Shown: positions 24,640 through 34,197, numbered from the stretch's first letter. The stretch is DNA of 64,000 nt from DATMFV01 sp035555975 (GCA_035555975.1 DATMFV010000093.1:1-64000); one strand, 5' to 3'. Numbers and translations: made by a program. The notes: generated by a model from the sequence alone, not told the origin.

Positions 24640-27246
24640 TCACCGTTCCCCCCCGACCTGAAGGAATTTCTCGACCTTGCCGCCTGAAGTGAGATCGTGG
24701 ACCACCAGCCGCCACCTGCCCGGCTTTTCATCCCAGGGCGGCTGCCATTCAAAGACCGCCTCTCCTCCTTCGGCACAGAGAAAGTTGCTCTGCGGTTGAA
24801 GATCGCCTGCGGGATTGTAAAGCTCGACCTTTAGCGGCTGGAGGCCGGGCAGCGGATGGCCCTGATCATCCTTCAGGCTCAAGGCCACTCTCTGCGGGGC
24901 CGCGGGCCCGGCATCGGCCCACCGGATGGCCATTTCCCCGATCGGCCGGGGATAAAAGGCAATGATCGTTCCCCCCAATTTTCCCAGAGGCACTTTCAGG
25001 CGAAGACGCCCATCCGCCCGTCGGACCACTTTCACCGCTTTTTGCCGGATCATGTCATAGGCCACCGGCACCCCGTCTCCTTCGTCTTCCAGGTCAACTT
25101 CCACCTCCTGGGGCACGAGTTTCTCCATGATGGCCCGGTACTGTCCCACGCGGTCGTCATATTCGCGGCGATCATTGATCACGAATAGGTAGCGAACGTT
25201 GTTCCCCTCACACAGGTTGAAAAGCACGTCCCGACGATTGGAGGAGACAGGGGGCCTGACCCTGGCACCCAGCCGCGACACCACCTCCCCGGCATAAGCC
25301 TCCAGTTGCTTTTGGGCGTGATCGGCCGGAACGCCTTCCACCTTGGCATAATCGATTTTCTCCGACTTGGTGACGTGATCGTCCCAATCCGCATAAGTCT
25401 CTCCCCTGGCAAGCGCGTCGGCGGAGACTTTTGCCAGAAAGGAAAAGTCGAAATCGAAGCGCAACGGAGCAATCGCCTCCAGGTCCGGCCCAAGGTCGCC
25501 ATCAACCAGCACCGGTTTTCCATTTTTTCCGAAGGCGAGCACAGCTTCATAGACGCTTTGCGTCATCGTATCGCAGCGCGGCAGTACCACGGCTTCGTAA
25601 CGGTCCAGGATGGTTGCCCCCTCGCGCTCAAAGCTTTCATCGAAAAGGATGTCCACCTGGTAGTGGGCCATCTCCATCACCATCTGAAACGGCACCACCT
25701 GGGCAGCCGTATAGAGCCCTTTGAGGCGGTGGCGATCGTAAACGCGGGAGGCGGCGGAGTTAAGCATCGCCACCTTGCGGGGGGCCATGTTCAGGCGGCG
25801 GATCATCGCCCCGTAGGGTTCGATCACCTCCCGGGCCATGGTTGCAATGGCTTCGGTTGTTTCCACGGGGAGCTTGCCTCCCTCAGCGCTCGCCGGGTCA
25901 TCGGGCCTCAAGGCGCTCGAATAATAATAGCCGACCATCCGCGGAGCGCGGGAGAGATTGATCCAGGTGGTCTCCTTGACCCGGTCGGGCCCCATACCCA
26001 TCCAATCCGGGGTGGGCGCGATCTTTCCGGGATAATTCAGCAGGGTCACCACCTGAAAGGGAATCTGATTGCGGGGAGCACATGCGGTGCGCAAGGTTTC
26101 AATCGCCAGCATCAGTTTTGGATCGGGGTTGGTATAAGTCCAGGTCTGGATGATGTCCACATCGGGATAAACATCGTAGAGCGGCAGGCCCCGCCAGGGA
26201 CACGTCATGGTCAGAAGATCGGGCCGATATTGCCTGATGGTCTCTGCCATGCGCCGGAGACCGAGATTGACGCCGTTGCCTCCCTGCACGATGTAACGCG
26301 AAAGGCGATAGAAGGGGTCATCGTCGGCAATGACATGCGGGGCGACATAGCGTGGTTCGCCAAACTGCTCTTCCAGCGAGCCGAGCCGTTCCTGCATGAG
26401 CCGCCGTCCCTCTTCGTTGAGGTTCGGTTTTTGCAGGTAATCCTGTCGCTCGGAGTCGACAAATGCAATCGCCAGGTTCGGGTAGGGAGCCAAAGCTTCC
26501 ATCAACTGGCGGTTGAGTGCCTCCTGCGCTTGGGCCACGGCCGGGCTGAAAGGGTTGTAATACTGGAAGGGAACCTTCGCTTCCTCCATGCCATAGCGAC
26601 CGGGGTTCCGGTAATCAATCCCCTCCCCGCTCGGCGGCAACAGGGCAAATGGACGCACCCAGACCCCTTCGTTGGGGGTCACATTCGCTTTCAGGCCGCT
26701 GGGAAGCTGTGCATCGAGGGCGGCCGCCGCCTCCCGCAATCCTTCTGTCAGGTCGCCCTTGTACGGGAGCATCGGCCCTCCTGCGGAGGTAAAGCCCTGC
26801 CCGCCGTAAAAGCGCACCATCTCCTCACTCGGCGTTCCCAAAGCCCAGAGCCAGACCTCGATTCCGTCGCTGCGAGGCCGTTGGGTCACGCTCACGGGGC
26901 ATTGCGCACGAGCAAGAACCCGACCGTGCCGGTTCTCCAACGTCGCTTCGAGCAGATGGCGGGTGCGTCGCAGGGAAGCGAGCGGCAGGACGAGCTTCTC
27001 CTCTATCTTTACCCCCTCTTCAAGCCCTCTGGAAAGCAGGAGACGCCCGCCAAGGGAGACTTTCAGGGTGGCCGACGCGGCGGGCTCCCCGGCGGTGAGT
27101 GTCACCGATGGCTTCTCGTCGTGATAGAAGTGACGGCGCCCGCCGGGGGTGCTGAGTTCGAGCGTCGCGGCGTGGCATACCAGGGCCGGAAGACAAAGTG
27201 CGACCCCCCAGCGCAACGGCAAAGGAAAGAAACGGAATAACAACAT
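24640..27246 (-). CDS. Large secreted glycosidase-like protein (cassette B)
   Basis: 868 residues from the ATG at 27246, which directly gives a signal peptide (LRWGVALCLPALVCHA). An in-frame GTG at 27291 would add 15 residues. Residues 30-150 look like a beta-sandwich; a barrel region follows with 'NLAIAFVDSERQDYLQK' (possible catalytic Asp/Glu) and 'DIIQTWTYTNPDPKLMLA'. Around 530-650 is an alpha/beta domain ('VDILFDESFEREGATILDRY', 'AVVLPRCDTMTQ') resembling the trimerisation-type domain of GH42-like enzymes. The C-terminus is beta-rich. Exact family not recognised. Confidence 0.7.
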   Translation of the reverse strand: MLLFRFFPLPLRWGVALCLPALVCHAATLELSTPGGRRHFYHDEKPSVTLTAGEPAASATLKVSLGGRLLLSRGLEEGVKIEEKLVLPLASLRRTRHLLEATLENRHGRVLARAQCPVSVTQRPRSDGIEVWLWALGTPSEEMVRFYGGQGFTSAGGPMLPYKGDLTEGLREAAAALDAQLPSGLKANVTPNEGVWVRPFALLPPSGEGIDYRNPGRYGMEEAKVPFQYYNPFSPAVAQAQEALNRQLMEALAPYPNLAIAFVDSERQDYLQKPNLNEEGRRLMQERLGSLEEQFGEPRYVAPHVIADDDPFYRLSRYIVQGGNGVNLGLRRMAETIRQYRPDLLTMTCPWRGLPLYDVYPDVDIIQTWTYTNPDPKLMLAIETLRTACAPRNQIPFQVVTLLNYPGKIAPTPDWMGMGPDRVKETTWINLSRAPRMVGYYYSSALRPDDPASAEGGKLPVETTEAIATMAREVIEPYGAMIRRLNMAPRKVAMLNSAASRVYDRHRLKGLYTAAQVVPFQMVMEMAHYQVDILFDESFEREGATILDRYEAVVLPRCDTMTQSVYEAVLAFGKNGKPVLVDGDLGPDLEAIAPLRFDFDFSFLAKVSADALARGETYADWDDHVTKSEKIDYAKVEGVPADHAQKQLEAYAGEVVSRLGARVRPPVSSNRRDVLFNLCEGNNVRYLFVINDRREYDDRVGQYRAIMEKLVPQEVEVDLEDEGDGVPVAYDMIRQKAVKVVRRADGRLRLKVPLGKLGGTIIAFYPRPIGEMAIRWADAGPAAPQRVALSLKDDQGHPLPGLQPLKVELYNPAGDLQPQSNFLCAEGGEAVFEWQPPWDEKPGRWRLVVHDLTSGGKVEKFLQVGGER

Positions 27247-27295
27247 AACGAAGTTCAACAGACCGGCGAGGAAATCGAAGCCATGCGGCACACGC

Positions 27296-28129
27296 TTACC
27301 GGCCCATGGTATAGTGGTTTTTGAAGAGAGGTGGCTGGAAGTTGGGGGTTGAGCTTAAAAGGGAGATCATCTCCTCACGTGGGTAGGCAACCACGTGCCC
27401 GTCGGCAAACGCGGCATAGACCTTCCCGCGATAGGTCAACTCCGGGGGAGGAACCTCGGCCGCGGTGACAAACCAGTACTGCCCTCCGGCCAGGGGACGC
27501 GCCTTTGTATCATGGAGGGGGTTGTAGACATCCAGAGTGAGCATCAGTTGGGAGAGACGGCCGTCGGTCGCCACCCGGTTAAGGTTGGCGGGACGGCGCG
27601 TCGGGGGCGAGGTGCGCGTCGGCATCGCTCCGTAGAGATTGACGCCGTAACTCGGGTGAGCCCATGGCAGGACCGCGCTTTTGTAGTATTGGGGATTGCT
27701 GAGCACCAGCATCGCGGAGCTTTTGTTTCCGTTGGCCCCATACCGGGGCCAGAGCAGCGGGCTGAAGAAGACGCGTGCATCGCGCACGTAGCCCATCCAG
27801 GCGAGGGTCTTGGGGTAGGCAGTGCTGGTGCTCTCCCCGTCGCCGAAGGGAGGATCGTTGTCCAACCCCCACGGCAACTGGCCGCCGTGATCCGCGCTGT
27901 AGGCGAGAATCGCCGCAGTGATCGTCCGATGGTTTCCCACATTGATCACTGCCAGGGAGGCCAGACGCACGTTGCCAAAGACCGCCGTGGCGAGCACCGC
28001 CAGCACAGCCACAGCCGCCGTGGCGATCACCACTTCGAGCAGACTGACTCCGGCCGCGGAGTCCGACGTTGCCGCAATGGAAGAGTAGGAACGCATACGT
28101 GAAGCAGGCTGTCCAAAGGTTCCCGCCAT
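27296..28129 (-). CDS. Prepilin-like protein (cassette B)
   Basis: 277 residues. A leader with G|VSLLEVVIATAAVAVLAVLA is a prepilin-type helix with Glu at +5. The C-terminus has YRGKVYAAFADGHVV, which keeps the DGHV end but has Tyr where the H-x9-DG family usually has His. Internal 'HRTITAAILAYSADHGGQLPWG' matches the family. A second Met at 28096 would shorten the leader. It starts seven bases after the PEP-CTERM gene and ends just before the large glycosidase-like gene. Confidence 0.8.
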   Translation of the reverse strand: MAGTFGQPASRMRSYSSIAATSDSAAGVSLLEVVIATAAVAVLAVLATAVFGNVRLASLAVINVGNHRTITAAILAYSADHGGQLPWGLDNDPPFGDGESTSTAYPKTLAWMGYVRDARVFFSPLLWPRYGANGNKSSAMLVLSNPQYYKSAVLPWAHPSYGVNLYGAMPTRTSPPTRRPANLNRVATDGRLSQLMLTLDVYNPLHDTKARPLAGGQYWFVTAAEVPPPELTYRGKVYAAFADGHVVAYPREEMISLLSSTPNFQPPLFKNHYTMGR

Positions 28130-28136
28130 TTATCGG

Positions 28137-29156
28137 TCACACCGTGAAGCGGGTCCGCCAGGAACGCAAGCCGGGCCATAACAAGGCCAACCCTCCAGCG
28201 AGGAGCGCCATGCCGGAAGGCTCCGGAATCGGCTGAAAACCATACTGACCGTGAGTGACAAAGAGATCATCCATATCGCCGTCAAAAACGCTCCAATAGC
28301 CGGTTGTGGCGCGCTCCCCAACCCAGAAACGGCGCACTCCGGAGCGCGTGGTGCTTCCGCTGGTGATGGAGACATCCAACCCGCCAACGGTATTCAAGAG
28401 CGTCCCATCAAGCCAGAACTGCACCTGGTGCCCCCCTTCTTCACCGCCGTAAAGAAAGCTGAACCCGATATGGTGCCACCCGCCATCGCCAAAGGGGAGC
28501 GCCTCGAAATCGTCGTGATAGACCGTGCCGGCAGCGGCCGTCGACGTTCCGTCCCCCGTCTGGAAAGCCACCCGCCAGAGGTCTTCGGTATCCTTTTCAA
28601 GATAAAAGCCCCAGTTGCCGCCGTTCTCCCCGCCGCTGGCAGCGATCCCGAGCATGCCCCGGTCCATCAACACCACGCTTTGGGTCGCTCCGCTTAATAT
28701 GGAATCGAAGCGAATCCAGAGCCCGCCGGTAAAGTCGGTCGCCACCATGGCGAGGGGATTCTCCCCCACCGCGAGCGGCAAGGCATTGTTCACCACCCGC
28801 GGGTTGCCGTCTCCTCCTTTTTGGGTGGCATTGGTTCTCAAGGCCAGCGCCTGACCAAATCCGCTGGTCCCTGCGAGATTGACTCCCCCTACCAGGGACG
28901 GAGCGCTCCCATGTCCCTGGGCCGGAGTTCCGTCGATTTTTGCCCCACTGGTCTTTTCATCCACCACAGCCCCGTCGACGGAAAGGGCATCAAAGCTCCA
29001 ATAGACTCCGGTGATGATCTCCAGGCTCTCGTCCACCGGGCGGCTCAGATCAATCAACGGTGCCGCCGTGCCGGTTCCCGTTTTCATCATCAACGCCAGA
29101 AACAGGATCGCCGCGGAACGTGGAAAACAACAGAGGGGAAAGTTGGCTCGGTTCAT
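28137..29156 (-). CDS. LamG-like PEP-CTERM protein (cassette B)
   Basis: 339 residues: signal peptide (SAAILFLALMMKTGTGTAA), then a concanavalin/LamG-like domain ('GGLWIRFDSIL', 'GGWHHIGFSFLYGGEEGGHQ', 'VQFWLDGTLLNTV', 'DMDDLFVTHG') of the type that binds glycans or other surface ligands. The tail is PIPEPSGMA, a hydrophobic helix, then RSWRTRFTV, a PEP-CTERM signal for exosortase. First gene of the minus-strand cassette B operon, facing the divergent regulator at 29334. Confidence 0.85.
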   Translation of the reverse strand: MNRANFPLCCFPRSAAILFLALMMKTGTGTAAPLIDLSRPVDESLEIITGVYWSFDALSVDGAVVDEKTSGAKIDGTPAQGHGSAPSLVGGVNLAGTSGFGQALALRTNATQKGGDGNPRVVNNALPLAVGENPLAMVATDFTGGLWIRFDSILSGATQSVVLMDRGMLGIAASGGENGGNWGFYLEKDTEDLWRVAFQTGDGTSTAAAGTVYHDDFEALPFGDGGWHHIGFSFLYGGEEGGHQVQFWLDGTLLNTVGGLDVSITSGSTTRSGVRRFWVGERATTGYWSVFDGDMDDLFVTHGQYGFQPIPEPSGMALLAGGLALLWPGLRSWRTRFTV

Positions 29157-29194
29157 TGGACAGAGGTATTAGCACTTTCCTGTTTTAATTTGCA

Positions 29195-29224
29195 ATAACT
29201 TTTTTATTCATATGCCATAACTTT
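29195..29224. promoter_or_regulatory. Candidate operator: repeated ATAACTTT
   Basis: In the 177-base divergent region between the LamG-like gene and the regulator, ATAACTTT occurs at 29195-29202 and 29217-29224, 22 bases (about two helical turns) apart, in an AT-rich island that contrasts with the GC-rich surroundings. It probably marks the promoter and binding site for the adjacent regulator. Inference from spacing only. Confidence 0.35.
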
Positions 29225-29333
29225 AACAGTTTAGACAAGAAGAGAGGCGAAAATTCTCACCCTCCCCTCCAGAGGCTTCAGGCAAACGGCATTGACAACG
29301 GCGAAGGGATGTCAAAGATGTTGCAATTCAGAT

Positions 29334-30476
29334 ATGGGTAAACTTTTCTCCACCCCTCTTGCCAGCGAACAGGTGCGCGAGTACATCACCAGAGAGTTTG
29401 TCGCGCAGGCTGGCGGTGAACCGCTGCGCCTCCCGCCGGTGGAGCAGATCGCCCGGCATCTTGGCGTGAGTGTCTCCACCACGCGGTCGGTCATTCGCAA
29501 GATGGCGGCGGAGAGTCTCCTGCAAACCAAGGCGGGCCTGGGCACCTTTGTGCGCAAGGCCGATGCGCCGATGGACAGGTCGTTGATCCTGGCGACCAAC
29601 CTGACCAGCGTGGTGGAAGCTTCCGATACCCTCAACTGGTCGGAAAGTATCTATGTGGCGGCCATGCGGGCGCTCTCCCGGCAACCGTATCCCACCACCG
29701 TTCTTCCTCTCTCCACGCCGAAGACGCCGACTTCCAACTGGATGAAAGAAGAGCTTTTGCGCCGAATGGAAGGCGTGGACCTGCTGATGCTCTTCGGGAT
29801 GGTCGATCGCGACGAAGTCCACCAGACTTACCGAAAGGCGGGCAAACCGGTCATCGAGATCAACCCCTCCCATCTCAACGCCACCGCCAACTTTGTCTCG
29901 ACCGACTTTTATGAAGCCGGGCGACGCGTGGGAGAAGCCTGGAAACGCTCAAAACGGCAACGGGTGCTGTTCCTTTCCGGTGAACAGGGGCGGCCTTCCT
30001 GCTCAACCGAGCTGGCCCACGCGGGCCTCGCTTATAGCGTGCTTGGGAGCGCCAGCAGTGCCGCTCCCATGGTGCTGCACGCACGGCTCACCAAAGAATT
30101 GGCGGAGAACGACGGTTTCCAAGCAGTCCGTGAAGTCATCACGAAACACCGCTTTATTCCCGACGCCATCTTCTGCATGGGCGACTATCTCGCCATCGGG
30201 GCCATTGAGGCGCTTCGGGAGAGTGGGCTGGAACCGGGCGAAGCCGTCAGCGTGATTGCCGGAACGGGGCTGCCTTCCACGCGGTTGACACACCCCTCCC
30301 TGACGTTGATGCTGCAACCGTTGCGCCAGCTTGGTGAAACGGCCATCGAACAACTCTTCGAGCGCTTCACTCTCAAAAACGCCTCGCTACCCGGGACGTA
30401 CCTCAAGGTCGCCTTCAGCAATGCCACCTCCACCACTGCTCAGGAGAACGCCGTTCTGGCTAAACCGCTGTTTTAG
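29334..30476 (+). CDS. GntR-HTH/LacI-sensor transcriptional regulator (cassette B)
   Basis: 380 residues. Winged helix 'LRLPPVEQIARHLGVSVSTT' followed by 'RSVIRKMAAESLLQTKAGLGTF', then a LacI-type sensor ('RQRVLFLSGEQGRPSCSTEL', 'PDAIFCMGDYLAIGAIEALR', 'AVSVIAGTGLPSTRLTHPSL'). Divergent from the cassette B operon. Start placed at the ATG giving MGKLFSTPL; an in-frame TTG at 29292 is possible. The 3' end overlaps the convergent polX stop by four bases. Confidence 0.84.
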   Translation: MGKLFSTPLASEQVREYITREFVAQAGGEPLRLPPVEQIARHLGVSVSTTRSVIRKMAAESLLQTKAGLGTFVRKADAPMDRSLILATNLTSVVEASDTLNWSESIYVAAMRALSRQPYPTTVLPLSTPKTPTSNWMKEELLRRMEGVDLLMLFGMVDRDEVHQTYRKAGKPVIEINPSHLNATANFVSTDFYEAGRRVGEAWKRSKRQRVLFLSGEQGRPSCSTELAHAGLAYSVLGSASSAAPMVLHARLTKELAENDGFQAVREVITKHRFIPDAIFCMGDYLAIGAIEALRESGLEPGEAVSVIAGTGLPSTRLTHPSLTLMLQPLRQLGETAIEQLFERFTLKNASLPGTYLKVAFSNATSTTAQENAVLAKPLF

Positions 30477-32278
30477 ATCACGGGCGCCCTGTTAGCCAGG
30501 TTCCTGTCATTGATTGACACCACACGATGGCGCTTGCGCGCCAGCACGGCTTCGATTTTTCCGAGCGGCAGGGTGTTGATCACGTCGTCGCGGGTGAGCC
30601 ACCCTTTGCGGGCGGTGGCGACGCCGAGCGCGATCCGTTGCAGGCCGTCGGCGTGGTGGGCGTCGGGGTTGATCGAGCAGCGCACCCCTTTTTCCCTGGC
30701 GAGCGGCCACCACCGCCAATCCATGTCGAGCCGTTCGGGGGTGGAGTTAAGCTCGATGATTGTGCCGGTCTGCGCGGCGGCTTCGATGACGGCGGGGACA
30801 TCGACCGCGTACCCCTTGCGGCTCAAAAGGAGCCGCCCGGTCAGGTGGCCGAGCATGGTGACGTGCGGATTGCCAATCGCCTTGATGATGCGCCGGGTCA
30901 TTTCGGCTTCCGAAAGGGAGAAAGCGGAATGGACGCTGGCGACCACGTAGTCGAGCTGCGAGAGGACTTCGTCCGAAAAATCGAGCGAACCGTCGGGGAG
31001 AATGTCGCACTCGGTCCCGGAAAACAGGCGGAAGCCGTCGTAGCTGGCGTTGAGGCAGGCGATTGCTTCGCGCTGCGCTTCGAGCCGGGCTTCGTCGAGG
31101 CCGTGCGCCTGAAAGGAGCTTTTCGAGTGATCGGCGATGCCGAGGTATTGCAGCCCGAGTTCCTGCGCTGCTTCCGCCATGGCTTCCAGCGTGCTGCGGC
31201 CGTCGCTGGCGGTGGTGTGGTTGTGGAAGGTGCCGCGCAGGTTGGCCAGTTCGATCAGCCGGGGAAGGCTTTGCGCTTCGGCGGCTTCGACTTCGCCGAG
31301 GTCTTCGCGCAGTTCCGGCTCGACATAATCGAGCCCGAGCGCCCGGTAGAGGTCGCGCTCCTCGTGGATGGCGGGCGGCGGCACGGTCGCAGCGGTTTCG
31401 TCGGTTTTCCCGACGGGGCCGAGCCGGTACTCGTTCAAGGTCCAGCCGCGGGCGAGCGCCCGGTTGCGCAGGCGGATGTTGTGCTCCTTGCTCCCGGTGA
31501 AGTAGTTGAGCGCAAAGGGAAACTCCGCAGCGGTGACGACGCGCAGGTCGGCCTGCGGCCCGTTTTTCAAGCGGACGCTCGCCTTGGTCGGGCCGCTGGC
31601 GATGATCTGGTCGACCAGCGGGTGGCCGGTGAAAAAGGCGATGACGGTTTCGGCGGCCTTCGAGGCGACGACAAAGTCGAGGTCGTTGACGATCTCCTTG
31701 CGCCGGCGGTAGCTCCCGCCGATGGCGATGCGGGAAACCTCCGGGTGCCCGTGGAGGTCGTCGCGGATCGCTTCCGCCAGCCCGGCGACGTTTTCCCAGA
31801 GGAAACTTTTCGCGTAATCGCGGTATTGCGCGATCGCTTCAACGAGGCGCTCCGCCGTCCGCACGCCGAAACCGGGAAGGGCGGCAAGGCGGCCGTCGGC
31901 GCAGGCGGCTTCCAGCGCGGGCAGGCCGTCGACCCCGAGCTGTTCATAAAGGGCGCGGATTTTCTTGGCTCCCAGCCCCGGGATTTCAAACAGATCGAAC
32001 AAGGTCGCCGGAAACGAAGCTTTCAGTTCCTCGTAGTACGGGAGCTGCCCGGTCGAGAGGAGTTCGGCGATCTTTTCGCCGATCGCCTTGCCGATGCCGG
32101 GAATCTTCGTCAACGTTCCTTCGGCGGCGGCGTCAGCCAGGCTGCCGGGGTAGGTCTCGACGGCGCGCGCGGCATTGAGGTAGGCGCGGACCTTGAAGAG
32201 GTTTTCGCCTTTGAGTTCCAGCATCCGGGCCGTTGCTTCGAGCAGGTCGGTCACCGTTTCACGGGGAATCGGGTTCAT
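30473..32278 (-). CDS. polX: DNA polymerase/3'-5' exonuclease PolX
   Basis: 601 residues in three parts. Helix-hairpin-helix motifs at about 50-150 ('LTKIPGIGKAIGEKIAEL', 'FEIPGLGAKKIRAL') bind DNA. A family X polymerase core has 'GGSYRRRKEIVNDLDFVV', with GS and DxD metal-binding residues. A C-terminal PHP domain has 'TFHNHTTASDGRSTLEA', 'LGIADHSKSS', 'GTECDILPDG' and 'INPDAHHADG', the metal site of the exonuclease. Role: gap-filling base excision repair. Its start overlaps the PBP2 stop by four bases. Confidence 0.95.
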   Translation of the reverse strand: MNPIPRETVTDLLEATARMLELKGENLFKVRAYLNAARAVETYPGSLADAAAEGTLTKIPGIGKAIGEKIAELLSTGQLPYYEELKASFPATLFDLFEIPGLGAKKIRALYEQLGVDGLPALEAACADGRLAALPGFGVRTAERLVEAIAQYRDYAKSFLWENVAGLAEAIRDDLHGHPEVSRIAIGGSYRRRKEIVNDLDFVVASKAAETVIAFFTGHPLVDQIIASGPTKASVRLKNGPQADLRVVTAAEFPFALNYFTGSKEHNIRLRNRALARGWTLNEYRLGPVGKTDETAATVPPPAIHEERDLYRALGLDYVEPELREDLGEVEAAEAQSLPRLIELANLRGTFHNHTTASDGRSTLEAMAEAAQELGLQYLGIADHSKSSFQAHGLDEARLEAQREAIACLNASYDGFRLFSGTECDILPDGSLDFSDEVLSQLDYVVASVHSAFSLSEAEMTRRIIKAIGNPHVTMLGHLTGRLLLSRKGYAVDVPAVIEAAAQTGTIIELNSTPERLDMDWRWWPLAREKGVRCSINPDAHHADGLQRIALGVATARKGWLTRDDVINTLPLGKIEAVLARKRHRVVSINDRNLANRAPVI

Positions 32279-34197
32279 GGGGTTTCGTCTCCGTTTTCCG
32301 GATGAAACGGCTCCGTCACCGGGATCGCCACCGGCACTTCGCCGTTTTCTTCGGCCTCCCGGGCCTCGGGTTCTTCCTTCGTCTCCGGTTTCTCCTTCTT
32401 TTTCTTCTTCGGCTTTTCCTTGTAAAGCTCCTTGAGGACCTGGCCGATCATCGGCGCGGCGTAGGCTCCGCCCCCGGCGCTTTCCCCGGGGTCGCTTTCG
32501 TAAATGGCGGCAAAGGCGTACTGCGGTTCATCAATCGGGGCGTAGCCGACAAACCAGGCGGCGTTGCGTTCGTTCGATTTCGGCCCCCACTGGGCGGTCC
32601 CGGTCTTCCCGGCAACGCGGACGTTGGGCGCGGCGGCGCGGCGACCGGTGGCGCGGTTGCCGTAGACGACCTCCTCCATCCCTTTGCGGATCGCTTCGAG
32701 GTTCTTTTCATCCATGAAAATTTCGTCGCGCAGCCGGAGGTCATATCCGGTGACGACCTTGCCGTTGAGACTCTGGACCTGCTTGACGAGCCGCGTCTGG
32801 AAAAAGGAGCCGCCGTTGGCGATCATGCCGACCGACTGCGCCATCTGGAGCGGGGTGGTCAGGATATCGCCCTGGCCGATCGAAAAGTTCGCGAGGTCGC
32901 CATCCAGCAACCGGCGCTTGTGAACCTTGAGCATGTATTCGTCGGTCGGGATGCGCCCCTCGGTCTCTCCGCGCAGGGGGATGCCGGTCTTCGCGCCAAA
33001 CCCGAAGCGGGTGGTCCAGTCAACCAGCAGCCGCGACCCGGTGCGGATGCCGACCTGATAAAACCAGGTGTCGTTGGACTCCTCCAGCGCCTCGGAGACG
33101 TTGAGCATCCCGGAATGGGTCTTTTTCCAGTTCTTGAAAACGCGGTCGCCGATCTGCATGGAGGGCGGGCCGGAAAATTCGGAAGTCGGGGTGATCTTCC
33201 CCCCTTCGAGCGCGGCGATGGCGACAAACATCTTGAAGATCGACCCGGGCGGGTAGGCGGCCCCGTAGGCGCGGGGGAAGAGGGGGGTGTTCTTGTCTTC
33301 GTTGAGCGCCTTGAACTCCGCATACGAGATGGCGGGGACAAACCGGTTCGGGTCGAACGTCGGGTAGGAGGCCATGGCGAGGATGTCGCCGGTGTTCGGG
33401 TCGAGGAAAACCATCGCCCCGCGCTTGACCCCCTTGGCGAGCACCCGTTCGCAGATTTCCTGGAGCTTCAGGTCGAGCGTGGTGACGACGTTGTAGCCGG
33501 GCTGCGGCGCTTTGGAGATTTTCTCGGAAACCTTGTGGCCGTTGGCGTCGAAATTGTAGGTGACTTTCCCCGGTTTACCGGTGAGCTGGGTGTTGAAGGT
33601 CATCTCCAGCCCGGCGCGGCCCTCGGAGTCGGGCCAGAGGAGGTCGTTGTTCTGGATCGGCCCGTCCGGCGTGCGGCCCTCGCGCCCGGCGTAGCCGAGG
33701 ATGTGCGAAGCGAGCGTCCCGTGGGGGTAGTAGCGCAGGTAGATCCCGCGCAGGTTCAAACCGTCGCCGCCGCGTTCGCGGATGGCGGCCTGTTCGTCGG
33801 CGTTGAGGTTGGTGGCGATGTCGAGCGGGAGGAGGCCGCGGTTGCGGTAATGGCGCAGGATCGCTTCATCCTCCAGCGAGACGGTGCGGCCGGTCAGCTT
33901 TTCGGCTTTTGCGATCTGTTCGCGGGCAAAGGCGAGGATCTGCGCGTCGCCAAACTCCAGCGGCGTGGGAAAAAGGATGCCGAGATTGTAGCTGACGCGG
34001 GTCTGCGCGAGCACTTCGCCGTGGCGGTCGGTGATCTGCCCGCGCGGCGCGGGGATGCCGAGGGTAAAAAGCCGGGCGTGGCGCTGGGTTTCCCAGGTCG
34101 GTTTGACAACATCGTCCTCCTCCTGGGCCACGGCGAAAGATCCTGCGGCCAGAAGCAGGAAAAGGAAGGCGGATGGGAACCGGCGCGCAAGAGACAT
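32275..34197 (-). CDS. mrdA: Penicillin-binding protein 2 (peptidoglycan transpeptidase)
   Basis: 640 residues. Dimerisation region with 'GIPAPRGQITDRHGEVLAQT', then the transpeptidase domain with active-site 'PPGSIFKMF' (SxxK), 'EESNDTWFYQ' (SxN) and 'VAGKTGTAQWG' (KTG). It cross-links peptidoglycan during elongation. The N-terminal hydrophobic stretch ends in AGSFAVAQEEDD and could be read as a cleavable signal rather than the usual anchor. The C-terminal ~55 residues are a Lys/Glu-rich tail (KPKKKKKEKPETKEEPEAR). No MreBCD or RodA genes are adjacent. Confidence 0.92.
   Translation of the reverse strand: MSLARRFPSAFLFLLLAAGSFAVAQEEDDVVKPTWETQRHARLFTLGIPAPRGQITDRHGEVLAQTRVSYNLGILFPTPLEFGDAQILAFAREQIAKAEKLTGRTVSLEDEAILRHYRNRGLLPLDIATNLNADEQAAIRERGGDGLNLRGIYLRYYPHGTLASHILGYAGREGRTPDGPIQNNDLLWPDSEGRAGLEMTFNTQLTGKPGKVTYNFDANGHKVSEKISKAPQPGYNVVTTLDLKLQEICERVLAKGVKRGAMVFLDPNTGDILAMASYPTFDPNRFVPAISYAEFKALNEDKNTPLFPRAYGAAYPPGSIFKMFVAIAALEGGKITPTSEFSGPPSMQIGDRVFKNWKKTHSGMLNVSEALEESNDTWFYQVGIRTGSRLLVDWTTRFGFGAKTGIPLRGETEGRIPTDEYMLKVHKRRLLDGDLANFSIGQGDILTTPLQMAQSVGMIANGGSFFQTRLVKQVQSLNGKVVTGYDLRLRDEIFMDEKNLEAIRKGMEEVVYGNRATGRRAAAPNVRVAGKTGTAQWGPKSNERNAAWFVGYAPIDEPQYAFAAIYESDPGESAGGGAYAAPMIGQVLKELYKEKPKKKKKEKPETKEEPEAREAEENGEVPVAIPVTEPFHPENGDETP

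Noticed and set aside
25306..27240. 644-codon plus-strand open frame opposite the cassette B glycosidase-like gene
   Set aside because: Shadow frame; the minus-strand protein has a signal peptide, ordered domains and operon context.
30527..32305. 592-codon plus-strand open frame opposite polX
   Set aside because: Antisense shadow; polX is complete with catalytic motifs.
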